Positions 11,925-23,611 of a stretch of 64,000 bases of DNA are shown here, piece after piece. The number at the start of each line of letters is the position of its first letter. Within the stretch, counting starts at the first letter, position 1. The notes under the pieces are model-generated. The model did no database searches. It saw only the letters and a program-made list of their open reading frames with translations, and was not told the origin of the DNA. This DNA is from Aradus depressus (lineage: Eukaryota > Arthropoda > Insecta > Hemiptera > Aradidae): the NCBI GenBank assembly GCA_963662175.1, contig OY759218.1, positions 10,346,001 through 10,410,000 of the forward strand, written 5' to 3'. A program made the position numbers and the translations under genes.

Positions 11925-12960
11925 TACCGTAGAGCAGAGGCTCAGAAGTCAGTTTCGTTAAGGATAAAGAAATATGCACGTTAAATTGGGGAAAGACGTG
12001 CTAGTGACGCGTGAAGGACCTCTTGTGGTGGACGTGGTGGACTTTAATGATGTCATTCGTTTACACTCAGACTGTTACTCAACCTGTCAACGAAATATCC
12101 CTGATGAACATCCTGGATTCGCCTTTGTAGTGAAGTAGATTTGAATATTTAAATAAAATAATTCTTGATGAAGGTGGTTAAATACAAAACACTTGTTTGG
12201 CCTTTAGGTCACCCAAATATATCTACTTATATATAGTTTTTAGGTATGCCTTCTTTTTTCTGTTATAGCAAATATTTAAAATCTTTCTGTTAGTAATGAA
12301 TGTACAATGACCTGTAATGAATTTCTGTTTGAATCTTATTCCATTACTTGCTTTAAGATATTCCCAAAAGCTATACAGTTTCATTTCATGTACAGAAGGC
12401 TTATTTTCAAACTATACTTTTGAATTTGTCTTTTTTGTTAATTTTATTATACATTGCAATAGCATTAAAACATAGTGATGTATGTAAAAATCCGAGATCG
12501 AGTTTTTAACGGATTTTCACGTTTCAATGTCTCTTGAACAACATTGGTCTAACTCAGAAACGACGATAGCTATCAACAGGAAATTTGATATGAAGATGTC
12601 AAAAAATGAAAAATAAATTTCTGTAGGAAATATTTCCAATTAAGGTTTAAATTGAAACGAATAGCAACGAATTTGAAAATGTGGTTTTATTATCAGTAGT
12701 TTTTTTTTATGAAAAGGATAAAAAATATATATACCTGAGTTTATGAGAACTTAATTGTAGCAATCACCTTCGTACAGATCACTCTCTCTCCCCTTCCCCA
12801 TCTCAAATTCATGTCATACTGACATTACTGGGTATATTAAAGGAATTGGTTGCCATCAGCAGTTTTCTTTGTTTCATTGTACTGCGTAATTCTGAGAGTG
12901 ACTTTCTTATACCCAGTTATAGTATAATATATTATTAATATTACCTTATATAATATATAT
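11925..12960. other. No recognisable gene
   Basis: Mixed sequence; nothing supported between the hAT remnant and the 754-bp TIR element. Confidence 0.45.
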
Positions 12961-12965
12961 TATAT

Positions 12966-13712
12966 ATCGATGCGTTCCAGGCAAAAGGCCCTATCCCTCA
13001 ATTTTTGAAATTTTCATGTTTTGGCCCTATCCCACATTATTGACTATCCCGCACATTTCTGTTAACTCCATTTTGTAATAACTTTTAAAGTAAATTTATA
13101 AAAATAGGAAATTAGAAATTGGAGGAGGGCCTTTCGCATTGCAAAATGTGGTCCAGGGAAAAGGCCCTAACCCTCATTTTGAAGGCCCTAACCGACATAC
13201 TCTCACAAAACTTTAAATCATTTGAGAGACCAAAAGACCTATCCCCCAGTCCAAATGCCCTATCCCAATAGTTTGATGCTGTTGATTGATCCGTTTCATT
13301 TAAATCTAGCGCCCTAATCAACAAAAATGCCATTGTAAAAAAGGAAAATAAATAAAATTGTTTATTTTACCAATGATAGAAGTGGGTTAGAGCTTTCGTT
13401 CTGAACATTCGGGACTTTCAAAAACTGCCAAAAGCCCTAACCAATAGGTTTGGCAGTTTACATTATGAGACAGGCCCCGTTGCTACAAGGTGACAAAGGC
13501 CCTAATCAACAAAGTGGTTCACTTTATTGTTATTTCTTGTAAAGAGATGCAAGTATTGATGAAAAATAATTGTTCTATGTAACAGAAAAAATTCTTAAAA
13601 GTTACAATTAAACTAATGTGGAAAGCCAACTTGGTTTGTTTAATAATGAAACTGTTTTTTCTTTCTCCTGTAAAGTTAACCTTATGTGGGTTAGAGTCTT
13701 TTGTCTGGAACG

Positions 13713-13719
<7 letters not shown>
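12966..13719. mobile_element. 754-bp TIR element with repeated GGCCCTA motif
   Basis: Inverted ends ATCGATGCGTTCCAG(G/A)CAAAAG of about 23 bp with one mismatch lie inside TA-rich flanks. Nine or ten GGCCCTAACC or GGCCCTATCC-type motifs are scattered inside, mainly on the plus strand. There is no transposase. The superfamily is unknown, and a TA target is likely. Confidence 0.7.

Positions 13720-13768
<49 letters not shown>
13719..13768. repeat. (AT)n microsatellite
   Basis: About 24 TA units directly after the 754-bp TIR element. Confidence 0.9.
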
Positions 13769-13770
<2 letters not shown>

Positions 13771-14421
13771 TATATATAATTAAAACCATCTTGATAATTA
13801 ACGAAAGTATATAGGTACTGTTTTCATAAAATGTTGGACAGGGTACAACGCTGTTTTTTTTTTAGCTGTAAAAGTACTTGTGTTTTTAAAAACTTTCTCA
13901 GCGTTATTTTAGGAGGCTGCATTAACCACAATGTAATGAAGAAGTTCTCAACAGAAACAAATGTGGTCGGTGAATCACCGGCAACTTCCCTAGCGCGAGC
14001 CTTGTCAGTCCACCCTTGTGTCATTATAAGCTTTCTCGTTGAAGAGGAACCCTAAACACGATGGACTCAACTAAGAGAACCCAGAAGTGGGAGGACTAAA
14101 CTCAAATAGAAATAAGTTTTTGGACTCACAATGAGAGCCATTATTTCATGTTCCTTTCTTCATTCCATTTGTGGAGCAGACTGAGAACAATGGAGAGCGG
14201 TACACGAACTGCCTGATTCATCCTACTCGGAACAGATTTGGACCGATTGTTTTCTTTGGGGCCCTCCGTGTGCGTGCTTCTATTTGTTGGTATGGAATTA
14301 AATTCTCTTTGAACTCCAGCGAGAAGATAGATTTTCTCGTTATTACACCGTGCTCCTACTCCATAATTAGATCTCTAGTTAGGAAAACGTTTTGCCCCCT
14401 TATGGTGTCTGCCAAGAGAAA

Positions 14422-15170
14422 TTTTACTTCCCCAGTTATACGAAGTATAGGGGAAGTTATATAATCGGTCAAAAATTAGATGTGGAGTTTTCAACGGAAT
14501 TTCATGTTTTCCGACCTCCACGTCCCAAAAATTTCTGTGTGTCTGTAAACACGATAACTCCCGATAGAATGAATGTATCGACCCGAAATTTTATATGTGA
14601 ATCCAGAACCCTCTAACGACGACATTTATTGATTTTCAGTCAAATTGACCAAAGGGGGGGATTGGGGAGAGGCTTAACTCAAAAACTTTAATAACTGCCG
14701 TTGTAATGTATGTATTGACACGGAATATCATATGTATATTCAAAGGCCAATAAGGTTAGGTTAGGTTTTATGACTCATGCCCGCCCGGACTTTAACTACG
14801 AGGTCATATCGCCTACTACCGGAGCGCTGTTTCGTCACTTTGGTGGAAGTAGGCACGACTACTATGGGTCCTAAATTTTGCCTCTTAGATTTTTATTCAT
14901 CTAGGGTAGAGAGGTCTTTAACGAGTACCTAACATCGTACAGGCTCGGGACCATTGCTTAACGTCCCATCCGAAGGACGGCGTGCTTTAGTTTATTTTAC
15001 CTCCCAGATAAAATAAACTAAGGGCCTCGGCCGAAGTCCAATAAGGACGACACCTATTAACTTTCAGCGGAATCGGCAGAAGGGAAGGGAGGATCAGAGG
15101 GAGGGCTCAATCCACAAACCCCAATAACTGCCGATGTGATGAATGTATCGACATGAAATTTCATATTTGA
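14422..15170 (+). repeat. 139-bp-module repeat copy split by SINE1
   Basis: Full 5' hairpin (ACTTCCCCAGTTATACGAAG) and modules; interrupted at 14756-15037. Confidence 0.78.
14756..15037 (-). mobile_element. SINE1 inserted in a module repeat
   Basis: Reverse-oriented copy with a GGTTAGGTTAGG tail, lacking most of the tRNA head. It is flanked by CCAATAAGG (14747-14755, 15038-15046) and splits a module-repeat copy that resumes directly afterwards. Confidence 0.83.
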
Positions 15171-15376
15171 AGTCAAAATGAGGACATAACTTGTCAAATT
15201 TTGCCAAACCAATCAAACTTGTTAAACTTTTTTCCATTCCTCAACTTTATTTGACTGACCATAAGTTACAAAATAGAAAGATACAGGGTGAAACATGGAG
15301 TCTTATATTTGAGGAGTAGAGGGGAGGGGAAAACAATGAATGTCACCAAATAGGGAAAATTACGTTAACGGTCAAA

Positions 15377-15700
15377 TTTTACTTCCCCAACTATACAAAG
15401 TATAGGAGAAGTTATGTAACGGTCAAAAATTCGATGAGAAGTTTTCAACGGAATTTCAGGTTATCCAATCTTCAGATTAATAATAAAAAATGTCTATCTG
15501 TGTATGTGTGTGTCTGTGAAGACGATAACTCCCGATAGAATGAATGTATCGACAGGAAATTTTATATGTGAATCCAATGCCCTCTAACGACAATACCTAT
15601 TTATTTTCAGCCAAATCGACTAAAGGGAAGGGGGAGATTAGGGGGGAGGCTTACACAAAAACTCTAATAGCAGTTTTAATGAATACTTTCGGCATGAGTG
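15377..15700 (+). repeat. 139-bp-module repeat copy
   Basis: TTTTACTTCCCCAACTATAC start, the TGTGTGTGTCTGTGAAGACG segment and one module. Confidence 0.75.
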
Positions 15701-16589
15701 TGTCTTCTTCAGGGCCTGTATGTATATATAATTAATGAGTTGATGTATGCTAGATTTGAGTAAAATATATGACATTAAAACTAATTTTGACAAAACCAAT
15801 GAATACAATTTAATATCTGAAAGGCAAATGATTGAAGTGAAGACATTTTTCTGAATTTGTTTTTCTTTTCAATATTATAAACAGGGCAGGCGCAAGGAAA
15901 CGACGCCTTAGGCCAGTGGTCGGCAAACTCATTAGTCAACAGAGCCAAATATCAACAGTTCAACGATTGAAATTTCTTTTGAGAGGCAAAGTTTTTAAAC
16001 TTAAACTATATAGGTAGGTACATTGTTATTAACAGGCGGACCCTCTCTTGGAAGGACGTGGACAGTGAGAAATCGAGTACCGAGAAGAGCAGACTACCTC
16101 TGTTGGACGGACAGGCAGGCCTCTAATTCGGGTTGACGTTTAATATGTTCTTAGAATTCACTTTTAGAGGGAAGGTTGATGTTTATTCTGTGAATTCTCA
16201 TTTGAACGTTTCTTAGACTTCTCTTTGTACATTGTACTACCAACCTACCAAACTTTCCACGTAGTGCACCTGTGCTTACGAAGGGACTCGTAATTCCAAG
16301 AAGTTAATCAAGCGTTATTGCCTCCAAGCAAAAGATGCTTCGTCATTAATTTTAATTTCTCAGGTAGAGGACAATATAGGAAACTCGATTGGGAAAAAAA
16401 ATGTCTGATTTTTTTAGAATTTAGACGTTATACCATTGTTTATATTCGGATTCTAGTACAAATTTCTGATTTTATTACAAATTTCCTATTTTTTAAAACT
16501 GTATTCAGTTGTTCAATAAACAACATTTTTTACATACGATACACGTGTTTAGAAAAGATATCTTTCATCCTTATCAATTTGCCTTCTAT

Positions 16590-16685
16590 TTTCCTTTTCC
16601 CTCTGTTAGGAGGACACCTCTGCTGGGCGGACAACTTCCATGGCCCCATTGGTGTCCGTCTAAGAGAGGTTTCACTATATTAGGC
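16590..16685 (+). repeat. Possible pogo/Tigger-type MITE end
   Basis: CATTGGTGTCCGTCTAAGAG then AGGTTTCACTAT resembles the terminal sequence of Tigger-like elements. A second related segment lies at 16025-16110. Confidence 0.35.
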
Positions 16686-16774
16686 TTATATTCCGGTGAA
16701 AGAGATTCCGAATTTTTATATTTTTAGCAAGACTCGGATAATTTATTAATTTTATAGATTAAAATAGCCAGGTG

Positions 16775-16910
16775 CAAACCGTATTGACTGGAATATGAGA
16801 ATTTCATAAGTGTATCCAGAATCTCACAAAGACACCTATTGTTTTTCAGCCAAATCGGATGATTAGTTTTAGAGGGAGAGCAAAAACAATTTTTCGAGAG
16901 GTAAGTTAGG
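16775..16910 (+). repeat. 139-bp-module repeat fragment
   Basis: Part of a module plus the GAGGGAGAGCAAAAAC segment, diverged. Confidence 0.5.
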
Positions 16911-17614
16911 CGTGTGATATGTGAATGAGAGTGGAGTAGGGAGCCGTGAATGGGGACGGGACAAGGTGGATAGAATGTTGGCAGAGAGGAGCGGTTATAT
17001 TAGGAGCCGAGCGGGGGCGGGACCAACACAGTTCTGCAGGACACTTCTACACTCGCACCACGTTGGCAATGTCAATCTGCACTGGATAGGCCCTTCTCAA
17101 AATCATTTCATGTAGCGTTACTGGCTATAAGAAAGTATATATAATTACACTAGAGACTTTCGAATAACTAAACATTGCTCTTCTCTTTTTGAAAAAAGTA
17201 TAACTCATAAAGAAATTAATTTTTATAATGCCCTTCCCCACTTTTTGAAGTCAATGAATGAAAAAAAAAAAATTGTAACTTCAACTAAAAATGTTTATGT
17301 TAGAAGAAACCCTTTACATGGAAACATAATTTTATATGTTTGTATTATCTGTTATTAATATTTGGTTCCACATATATATTTAATTTTATCTAAATCTTAA
17401 TATTATTATTAATTGTATTTCTATTTTTATTATTTATTTGTATTTGTACTTATTTATTTGTTGTTTTGCCACGATTAGTCTAGTAATATTGTTTTATGTA
17501 AATTTAGAACTAGGTTTTGTTAGGAAATATTTCATGAGTTAGCTAACGGTACAGCCGGGGGACTCACAAGTTTTAATAGCACCCTTTCACCCGAGATGTA
17601 TTAGAAGGGTCGCT

Positions 17615-17720
17615 CTCTGACCTGATGATGGTATAAAGCCGAAAGCGGTAGTTATAATATATATATCTTTAGTGGAATAGACAATATTTCAAAAATAAGT
17701 TTGTTTTATTCATAATTTTA
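17615..17720 (+). ncRNA. Solo hammerhead-like segment (intact CTGATGA)
   Basis: CTGATGA (17622-17628), short stem II GGT/GCC, GAAA (17641-17644) and GCGGTAG, followed by the family body (TAGTGGAATAGACAATATTT, then AAGTTTGTTTTATT). The same body is at 32.97 kb. No inverted partner arm was found at once upstream. Confidence 0.45.
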
Positions 17721-17754
17721 TTCTCACTGTTCAAAAAGAATAATATAATCACAA

Positions 17755-18395
17755 TAAAGAATCGTGTTTCGTATTCAAAAACATTATTTTATACAAAGCT
17801 TTAATTTTTTTTTTATTTGGACAGAGTTACTCCACACCTTAAAGGTCAATCGAATTGTTATTGTTTTACTATCATTTTTTATTTATATATTTTTTACTTA
17901 TTTATTTAGATTTTTTTATTTATTTATGTATAATTGATTAATATATATTTTTTTATTTTATTTTTTTATATATTGTTGTTATAGTTACATTGTTTTCTTT
18001 TTCTTTTCTATATCTCCCACATTGGGACCTGATGAAGGGACGTAAGAACGTCTCGAAACATCGTTGGGATAAAGACACTTCCGAAGAGTTTTTTGAAAAA
18101 TAGTTATCTTAATTTTTATTAAATTGAAAAGTGTGTCTACTTATTATAAATGTATCTATGTATTAATTTTTTTTATACACTCATATATTTTTAAGTATTT
18201 ATTTATTCAGTTTTTATTAATTTCATTTTACTTTTTTTAAATAGTTTTGTTATTACTACTAATCATACGTGTGTTAGACTCAAGTAGCTATAAATCTAAT
18301 TTATAAGCTATCTTAATGTATAAATTCTTTTGACGTATCCTATTACCATGTATAGGTTTAACGGAAATAAATGTATTTATTATTATTATAATTGT
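17755..18395 (+). mobile_element. Second hammerhead-motif family, copy 1
   Basis: About 640 bp, AT-rich, homologous end to end with 36405-37012. It starts near AATCGTGTTTCGTATTC and ends in CGGAAATAAA before an ATT-rich tail. In the middle is CTGATGA (18029-18035), a 7-bp stem II GGGACGT/ACGTCTC with loop AAGA, and GAAA (18055-18058). No coding capacity is evident. Confidence 0.55.
18024..18070 (+). ncRNA. Hammerhead-like motif of the second family
   Basis: CTGATGA, an extra A, perfect stem II, GAAA, then CATCGTTGGG. The downstream cleavage triplet and stem I are unclear, so this may be a relic or a different fold. Confidence 0.4.
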
Positions 18396-18535
18396 ACTGC
18401 GAAACAAAGAAAATGACGCCACCACATTATTTTGAGAATACTAACGTTTCCTAGAAAAGTAACGTCAGTATGAAATGTTTTTGACTTGATAGAGGGGGAG
18501 AGAGTGATCTGTAGGTATAATATATTATGACCACT

Positions 18536-18877
18536 TCACATACTATACGAAGCATAGGGAAAGTTATGTAATCGGTCAAAAAATTCAATGGCGAATTTTC
18601 AACGGAATTTCATGTTTCTCGACCTGCAGCCCTAAAAGGAAGACATCTATTCATTTTCAATGGAATCAGCCAAAGAGTAGGGGAGATGAAAGGGGAGGCT
18701 TGACTCAAAAATCCCATAATGCCAATACCTGAATAAACGGCGATGTAATAAAAGCTCTTATACGAATCAAATATTAAGTTTTAGCCCAAACAGACGATTG
18801 GCTTTGGAGGGAAAGCGAATATGTAACAGATAATTCACACTGGGGAAGTACATAGCCAGTGATTAACCAACTACTTT
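18536..18877 (+). repeat. 139-bp-module repeat copy, internally shortened
   Basis: Both termini are present: CTATACGAAGCATAGGG and CTGGGGAAGTACATAGCC. Confidence 0.75.
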
Positions 18878-19191
18878 TTTTTTATTTATACTTCACAATA
18901 AATAGTTCCCACTCAGTACAATGTAACGTACGATGTAACGAACGTTCAATGTAATGTTTATGTCATACAATATGTTCTAGAATTTGTATTTGTACTTTAA
19001 ACTGGCAAAGCAAATTTCATCAATGGTCTCACTAAGGGCTACACTAAAAATATACAATGTTAAATCTCATGGTTCGTCGGCCATATACGGGCAACGCGGA
19101 CTTATGTGAAATCCATATATAAGACATATATGGCGCCTGAGTAACTGCAAGTGTCGCTCATATATGGCCAACATGTCAGCTAATGTGTTAA

Positions 19192-19495
19192 GCAAAAAAA
19201 AATGAGTCTTCGCTGAATCACCGGCTATGTACATCCCCAGCACTTTATGTTTTCGCTCTCCCTCCAAAGCCAATCGACCATTTGGGCTAAAACTCAATAT
19301 TTGTCTTACATAATGTATTTTCAATCCTTATATTAAATTTTGTGTCGATACCCTCATATTAGAGTTCTTGTGTTTATCTTGATCAAATCCCCCGTTCCCT
19401 TTGGCCGATTTTGCCGAAAATCAAAAGGTGTTGTTCTTAGAGGGTTCTCGATATACGCATAAAATTTTGTGTATCTTCATATAGCTGGGGAAGTA
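19192..19495 (-). repeat. 139-bp-module repeat copy
   Basis: Reverse copy with both GGGGA termini and about one module. Confidence 0.75.
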
Positions 19496-19549
19496 ATATC
19501 TATAAAATAAAAAATTAATATCTATACAACAATATATAAACACAATAGA

Positions 19550-19895
19550 GGGCGCCGGTAGCTCAGTGGTATGCGTGCTTGTCTTCTGAGCTGAAGATCG
19601 TGGGTTCGAAACCCGACCGAGGCCCTTAGTTTTTTTTATCTGGGAGGTAAAATAAACTTATGCCCGCCGTCCTTCGGATGGGACGTTAAGCGAAGGTCAC
19701 GAGCCTGTACGTCAGGTACTCGTTAAAGACCCCAGCCCTAGGTGAATAAAAATTTAGGGTAGGCAAAATTTAAGACTCCCACAGTAGAGTCGGGCTCATG
19801 TCCACCAGAGGGACGAAAGAGCGCTCTGGTAGTAGGCGATATGACCTCGTAGTTAAAGCCCAGGCATGACTCATAATAACTAACTCTAACTAACT
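19550..19895 (+). mobile_element. SINE1, near full-length
   Basis: Head with A and B boxes (GGTTCGAAACCC) and full body. The tail is CTAACTCTAACTAACTA, a diverged form of the CCTAA tail. Confidence 0.85.
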
Positions 19896-19904
19896 ATAAA
19901 CTCA

Positions 19905-20000
19905 GTTGCGTAAAAAACCGGTTCAGGAGTAAAATGAAACAGTGGGAAAAGACAAAGACTTTTATTTCTATTAAAAACAGAAATGTCTTACGTAGATTTA
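19905..20000 (+). repeat. Single-arm fragment of the 47.4 kb palindromic element
   Basis: AAAACCGGTTCAGGAGTAAA and CAGTGGGAAAAGAC, then TTTTATTTCTATT, match the 3' part of the 47.4 kb arm downstream of GAAA. The core itself is missing. Confidence 0.5.
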
Positions 20001-20149
20001 AATTGGATTATTTATAAATAATTCAAAATCTTATTTATATTTTATATTTATACATACTCTCTTATTCCTAATTTCAAACTAAAATTACTAAATGTATTTA
20101 TTCTGTAACAGTTTAATTGAAGCAAAACAAAATGTACAAATAAGTAAAA

Positions 20150-20400
20150 ATAAGGTCCCCAGCCGCAACGTCCTGTCCTCGTCGCTGTCCTAGCTTGTCC
20201 CAACTTGGCACAGATAGCCCCAACTCCAGGCAGGACGGTGGTCCTTAGTCCTTATGAGGATCCTAGCCAGGTAATCCAGGCTTATCCAGGGCCAGCATTA
20301 TCGTGCATTAGCCTAATGTGCTCCTCCTGTAGCTACATACCTTCAGTACATCTCTCATGACCCTTAAGCGCACCATCCCTAATATTCACAGGGCCTATAT
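20150..20400. other. GC-rich unassigned patch
   Basis: GC near 55% in AT-rich flanks. Frames on both strands are interrupted; possibly a decayed element. Confidence 0.35.
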
Positions 20401-20649
20401 ACACCAATAATACGAATAAATTGACATCATTAGTTTTTTCTTGTGTTCTACATTTATCAATATTTTTATAATCTTTATAAATAAAACTATAAGGGGGATA
20501 AAGTAGTGAAAAAGGCGAATAGTAGTGAGGTGGTAGGGAGGAGGGGCCTGATCAGCCTAACCTGTCTCTCTCACTGTCCGCTGACCATCACTCTTATATT
20601 TACTGATACTATTCAATTTTTTTTTAAAGCAAAGTACTTGGTACCGTGT

Positions 20650-20728
20650 GTATTTGGTTCGAGTGTACTTGGTCCGAGTGTACCTGGTCCGAATGTACTT
20701 GGACCGAGAGTACTCTGACCGAGTGACC
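20650..20728 (+). repeat. 15-bp tandem repeat
   Basis: GTACTTGGTCCGAGT and variants occur about five times in a row, next to a GC-rich unassigned patch. Confidence 0.75.
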
Positions 20729-21021
20729 ATATGAGCACACTTATACAACCAGTCTATTAAGAGTGATCAGGGATGCAGGATTTCCGAGAAAAAAAAAAAT
20801 AAATAACTTACCACGTTAGTAAATGTTTCTCTCATATCATATGGGCTATTTCCTCTGGGACATAAACATTATCTGGAGAGATATCCTGTCTTCTGACGCC
20901 TTGATTTTCCCAATTTCTTGGATGTCAGTGCTCCGGATGTTCGACTTCATCCGGCCTACACCTGGCATCTAAAGATTGTTCACTATTCTCTTAATGGCTG
21001 AATGCCCCCCCGTTTTTATAA

Positions 21022-21240
21022 TCACTGAGCTTCACAGAAAACTATGTCCGCCTGTACCTGGATGAAAGTGAAGGACATGATCCAAGTAGGATCCGAGAGA
21101 ATGCGCGCGGTTCTCCAAATGGACTCAGAGTCTACTCTGGTCGACACAAAGAACCCATTTACCGTACCTGGGAATGGGGAGAGAAGGGTGGTGGAGTTAT
21201 GGGGTGGGTTCACCCTGATGAGTCAGAGAGGTTGGTTGGT
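21022..21240 (+). other. Unassigned 73-codon open frame in a GC-rich patch
   Basis: Plus strand reads TENYVRLYLDESEGHDPS, then GRHKEPIYRTWEWGEKG, bounded by stops and without an initial ATG. The minus strand offers a competing 110-bp exon (21058-21167) between CCCAG and CAG/GTACAG. I recognise neither. Confidence 0.3.
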
Positions 21241-21577
21241 TAGCTTCCTGGGCTGGTTCCTCCACCCGCCTGTTATGAAGCTACCATCTGCTACCCGACG
21301 CTCGTACAGGCCTCATAAAACACACCATATGTCTCTACGGATCCATTTTACAAAAATAATCCCTAATCTCTCCCCACGTTCATGTGACCCACCCGTCCAT
21401 TACCCCATTCAATACCATTTTGTCTTCTATTGATTGTAGAACATTATTATGCTTTCAGGAGAAAACATGATAACAGGGAGGATTTCCATGACTCACAATT
21501 TTACTTTCCATTCAAAGTATAGAAGTTATGTAATCGGTCAGAAATTCGATGTTGAGTTTTCATCAAAATTTTATGTT

Positions 21578-22576
21578 GAGACCGGATTTTTATTCAGTAA
21601 AAACTGCCAAAATATGCCATAAAACATGCAATTTAAAATGCTGAAATATGCAGTATAATATATTAAAATATGCAAAAATATGTTATAAAACATGTCGATA
21701 TATGCGTTTTTATGCAGTAAAAAACTGACATTGAAAAAAAAACAAAAAAAAAAAAACACTAAGGGTATTGTTATTAAACAGACACGATTTATTATTTTTT
21801 TTATATTAACAACATTTTACATTAATACGCACTTAATAATTATTGTAATAATACAAATGTTTTAAAAAAATTAATAAAGAATATTTAAAGTTTTATTGCA
21901 ATTGCGAATAATTTAGGTTAACAAACAAGTATTTTTCTAAATTCTCATCCGTAAAGTTATATCTGCAGTCACTTAAAATTCTTTTATACGATGAAAAAGA
22001 GCGTTCCACATCCCCAGATGTAATGGGAGCAAATTTGAAGGAACTTAAAATTTTTGGGTCCCACATGTCATTTTCATTTAGTTCGGTGCCTTCATCGCCT
22101 AAAAAGATTTTATTGATGGTTCTCAATTTTGTTAACCCAAAATTTTTTTATACGTCCTCTTTCTTTATTTTAAGTACATTACCGGTTTTGCCAGGAATCG
22201 AATCGATTTTCATTTCCGCATCTTCAACAATAGAAAGGCTTTCATTTAACCCTATGCCTTTCTTTTCAAGTTTTTTTTATCGAATCTACCAAAAAAGAGC
22301 AATGCGTTTTTACGAAAGTCAATGATTTTACAAGGTTTATGTTTTCTAATAACGTAGCGACTCAATAAAACTAATATTTTTTTAAAAATATTGATATTTT
22401 GCACGAAATATGCAATGTATGCAAAAATCCTTAAATATGCAATTTTATTCAATATTCTTGAAATATGCAGTATAAAATTGAGTCTATGTCTAGATGCATG
22501 GTTCGGAGAGGTAATTGATCTCCTGGGTAGTATGTGCTGGTAAACAAAATATGCGATTTCATAAAAATCCGGTCTC
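21578..22576 (-). mobile_element. hAT-type TIR element with transposase remnant
   Basis: The ends read GAGACCGGATTTTTAT and its complement, and AT-rich TATGCA-motif subterminal repeats lie inside each end. It interrupts a module-repeat copy. I saw no matching 8-bp duplication. Confidence 0.68.
21893..22126 (-). pseudogene. hAT transposase C-terminal fragment
   Basis: 77 codons containing SSFKFAPITSGDVERSFSSY, RILSDCRYNFTDENLEKYL, the conserved hAT dimerisation (hATC) motif region with VERSFS. The N-terminus and catalytic residues are absent. Confidence 0.78.
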
Positions 22577-22581
22577 TAGAT

Positions 22582-23611
22582 ATCGCACGCTGGGAAGAAT
22601 ACTGGTATATGTCCGAAAAATAAGTTTTGAGAAAATCGAGTTTAAAGATTTTTCAACTCTACACTCACCTATTGCGGGCGCACCAATTATTGTTTCAAAT
22701 TGCACTCGGTAATGATACATTAAAAAACTATGCCTCCGACATTTGCCGAGTCAATCTAGTTAAAAAAAAATTTATTTTTCGATCAGCATAAATTATTTAT
22801 AATAAATTTTAAGATATACCACTGTTCTTCCTAGGATTTTGCCCCAAATTAGCACATATTCCAATAGTTATATTATAGAAATGGTAATAACATTGACATA
22901 CATTTCAGGAAAATGTATGACACTTCAATTTAGAAAAAAGAAAAAAGTTTTGATTTATAGTAAAACTGGGAACATCTCTATTTGGAGTTATCAGACTCTT
23001 TTGTAGGTCGTAAGTACAAACTATAACATTGGACCCTGTTTGTGTTTTGTCTTGCTGTTATTCCTCTCTAGCTATGTACTTATTGAAGAGATACAAGTCA
23101 TACTCTTCTTTCCTCTACTCTTTTTCTTCTGGTGGCATATTATCAAATGCTCGACCTTTGATCACGCGGTGTTTGAAGGCGCCCCCGTTGGATCACCGGC
23201 GGCGTGTTAACACGTTAAAGTGTTTGGTTGTTGGAGGAATAGTGGTATTACAACATGATAAGATAGAATAATTACATTAAATGTTGGATCTATAGTAATA
23301 AATGTTGAGATATACCGGTATTGCATCAAGGGTACTCATATGTTCATAAGAAGAAGTTGAGATATACCAGTATTGCACCGACAGCGACAACCTTCAGCCT
23401 TGACAACTGGAATAATACTGATTTTGAACCGCTGTTCTCCCGCCTCGAAGTAGACTTTCTGCTCAAAAGCATAGGGGTTTTTCTGCTCACTAGCGGTCAC
23501 TCCTTGTGCTATCTTTAAACCGCTACTACCCCTACGTAGAGCAAGACGTGGTATATATAACTCATAAACAGATTTTTCGGACTTATACCAGTATTCTTCC
23601 CAGCGTGCGAT
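22582..23611. mobile_element. TIR element of unknown type (about 1.03 kb)
   Basis: Long inverted ends: CGCACGCTGGGAAGAATACT plus GGTATA, GTCCGAAAAAT at 22583 and the complement at 23575-23611, about 35 bp. The interior has a short duplicated GAGATATACC-GTATTGCA motif and no recognisable transposase. Confidence 0.62.

Noticed and set aside
15377..15420. loxP-like half site (TATACGAAGTATA)
   Set aside because: It is part of the 5' hairpin of a high-copy repeat, occurs in many diverged forms, and lacks the 34-bp loxP arrangement.
20506..20718. Gly/Pro/Val-rich short protein
   Set aside because: It is a translation of a 15-bp tandem repeat; the start and flanks have no gene features.
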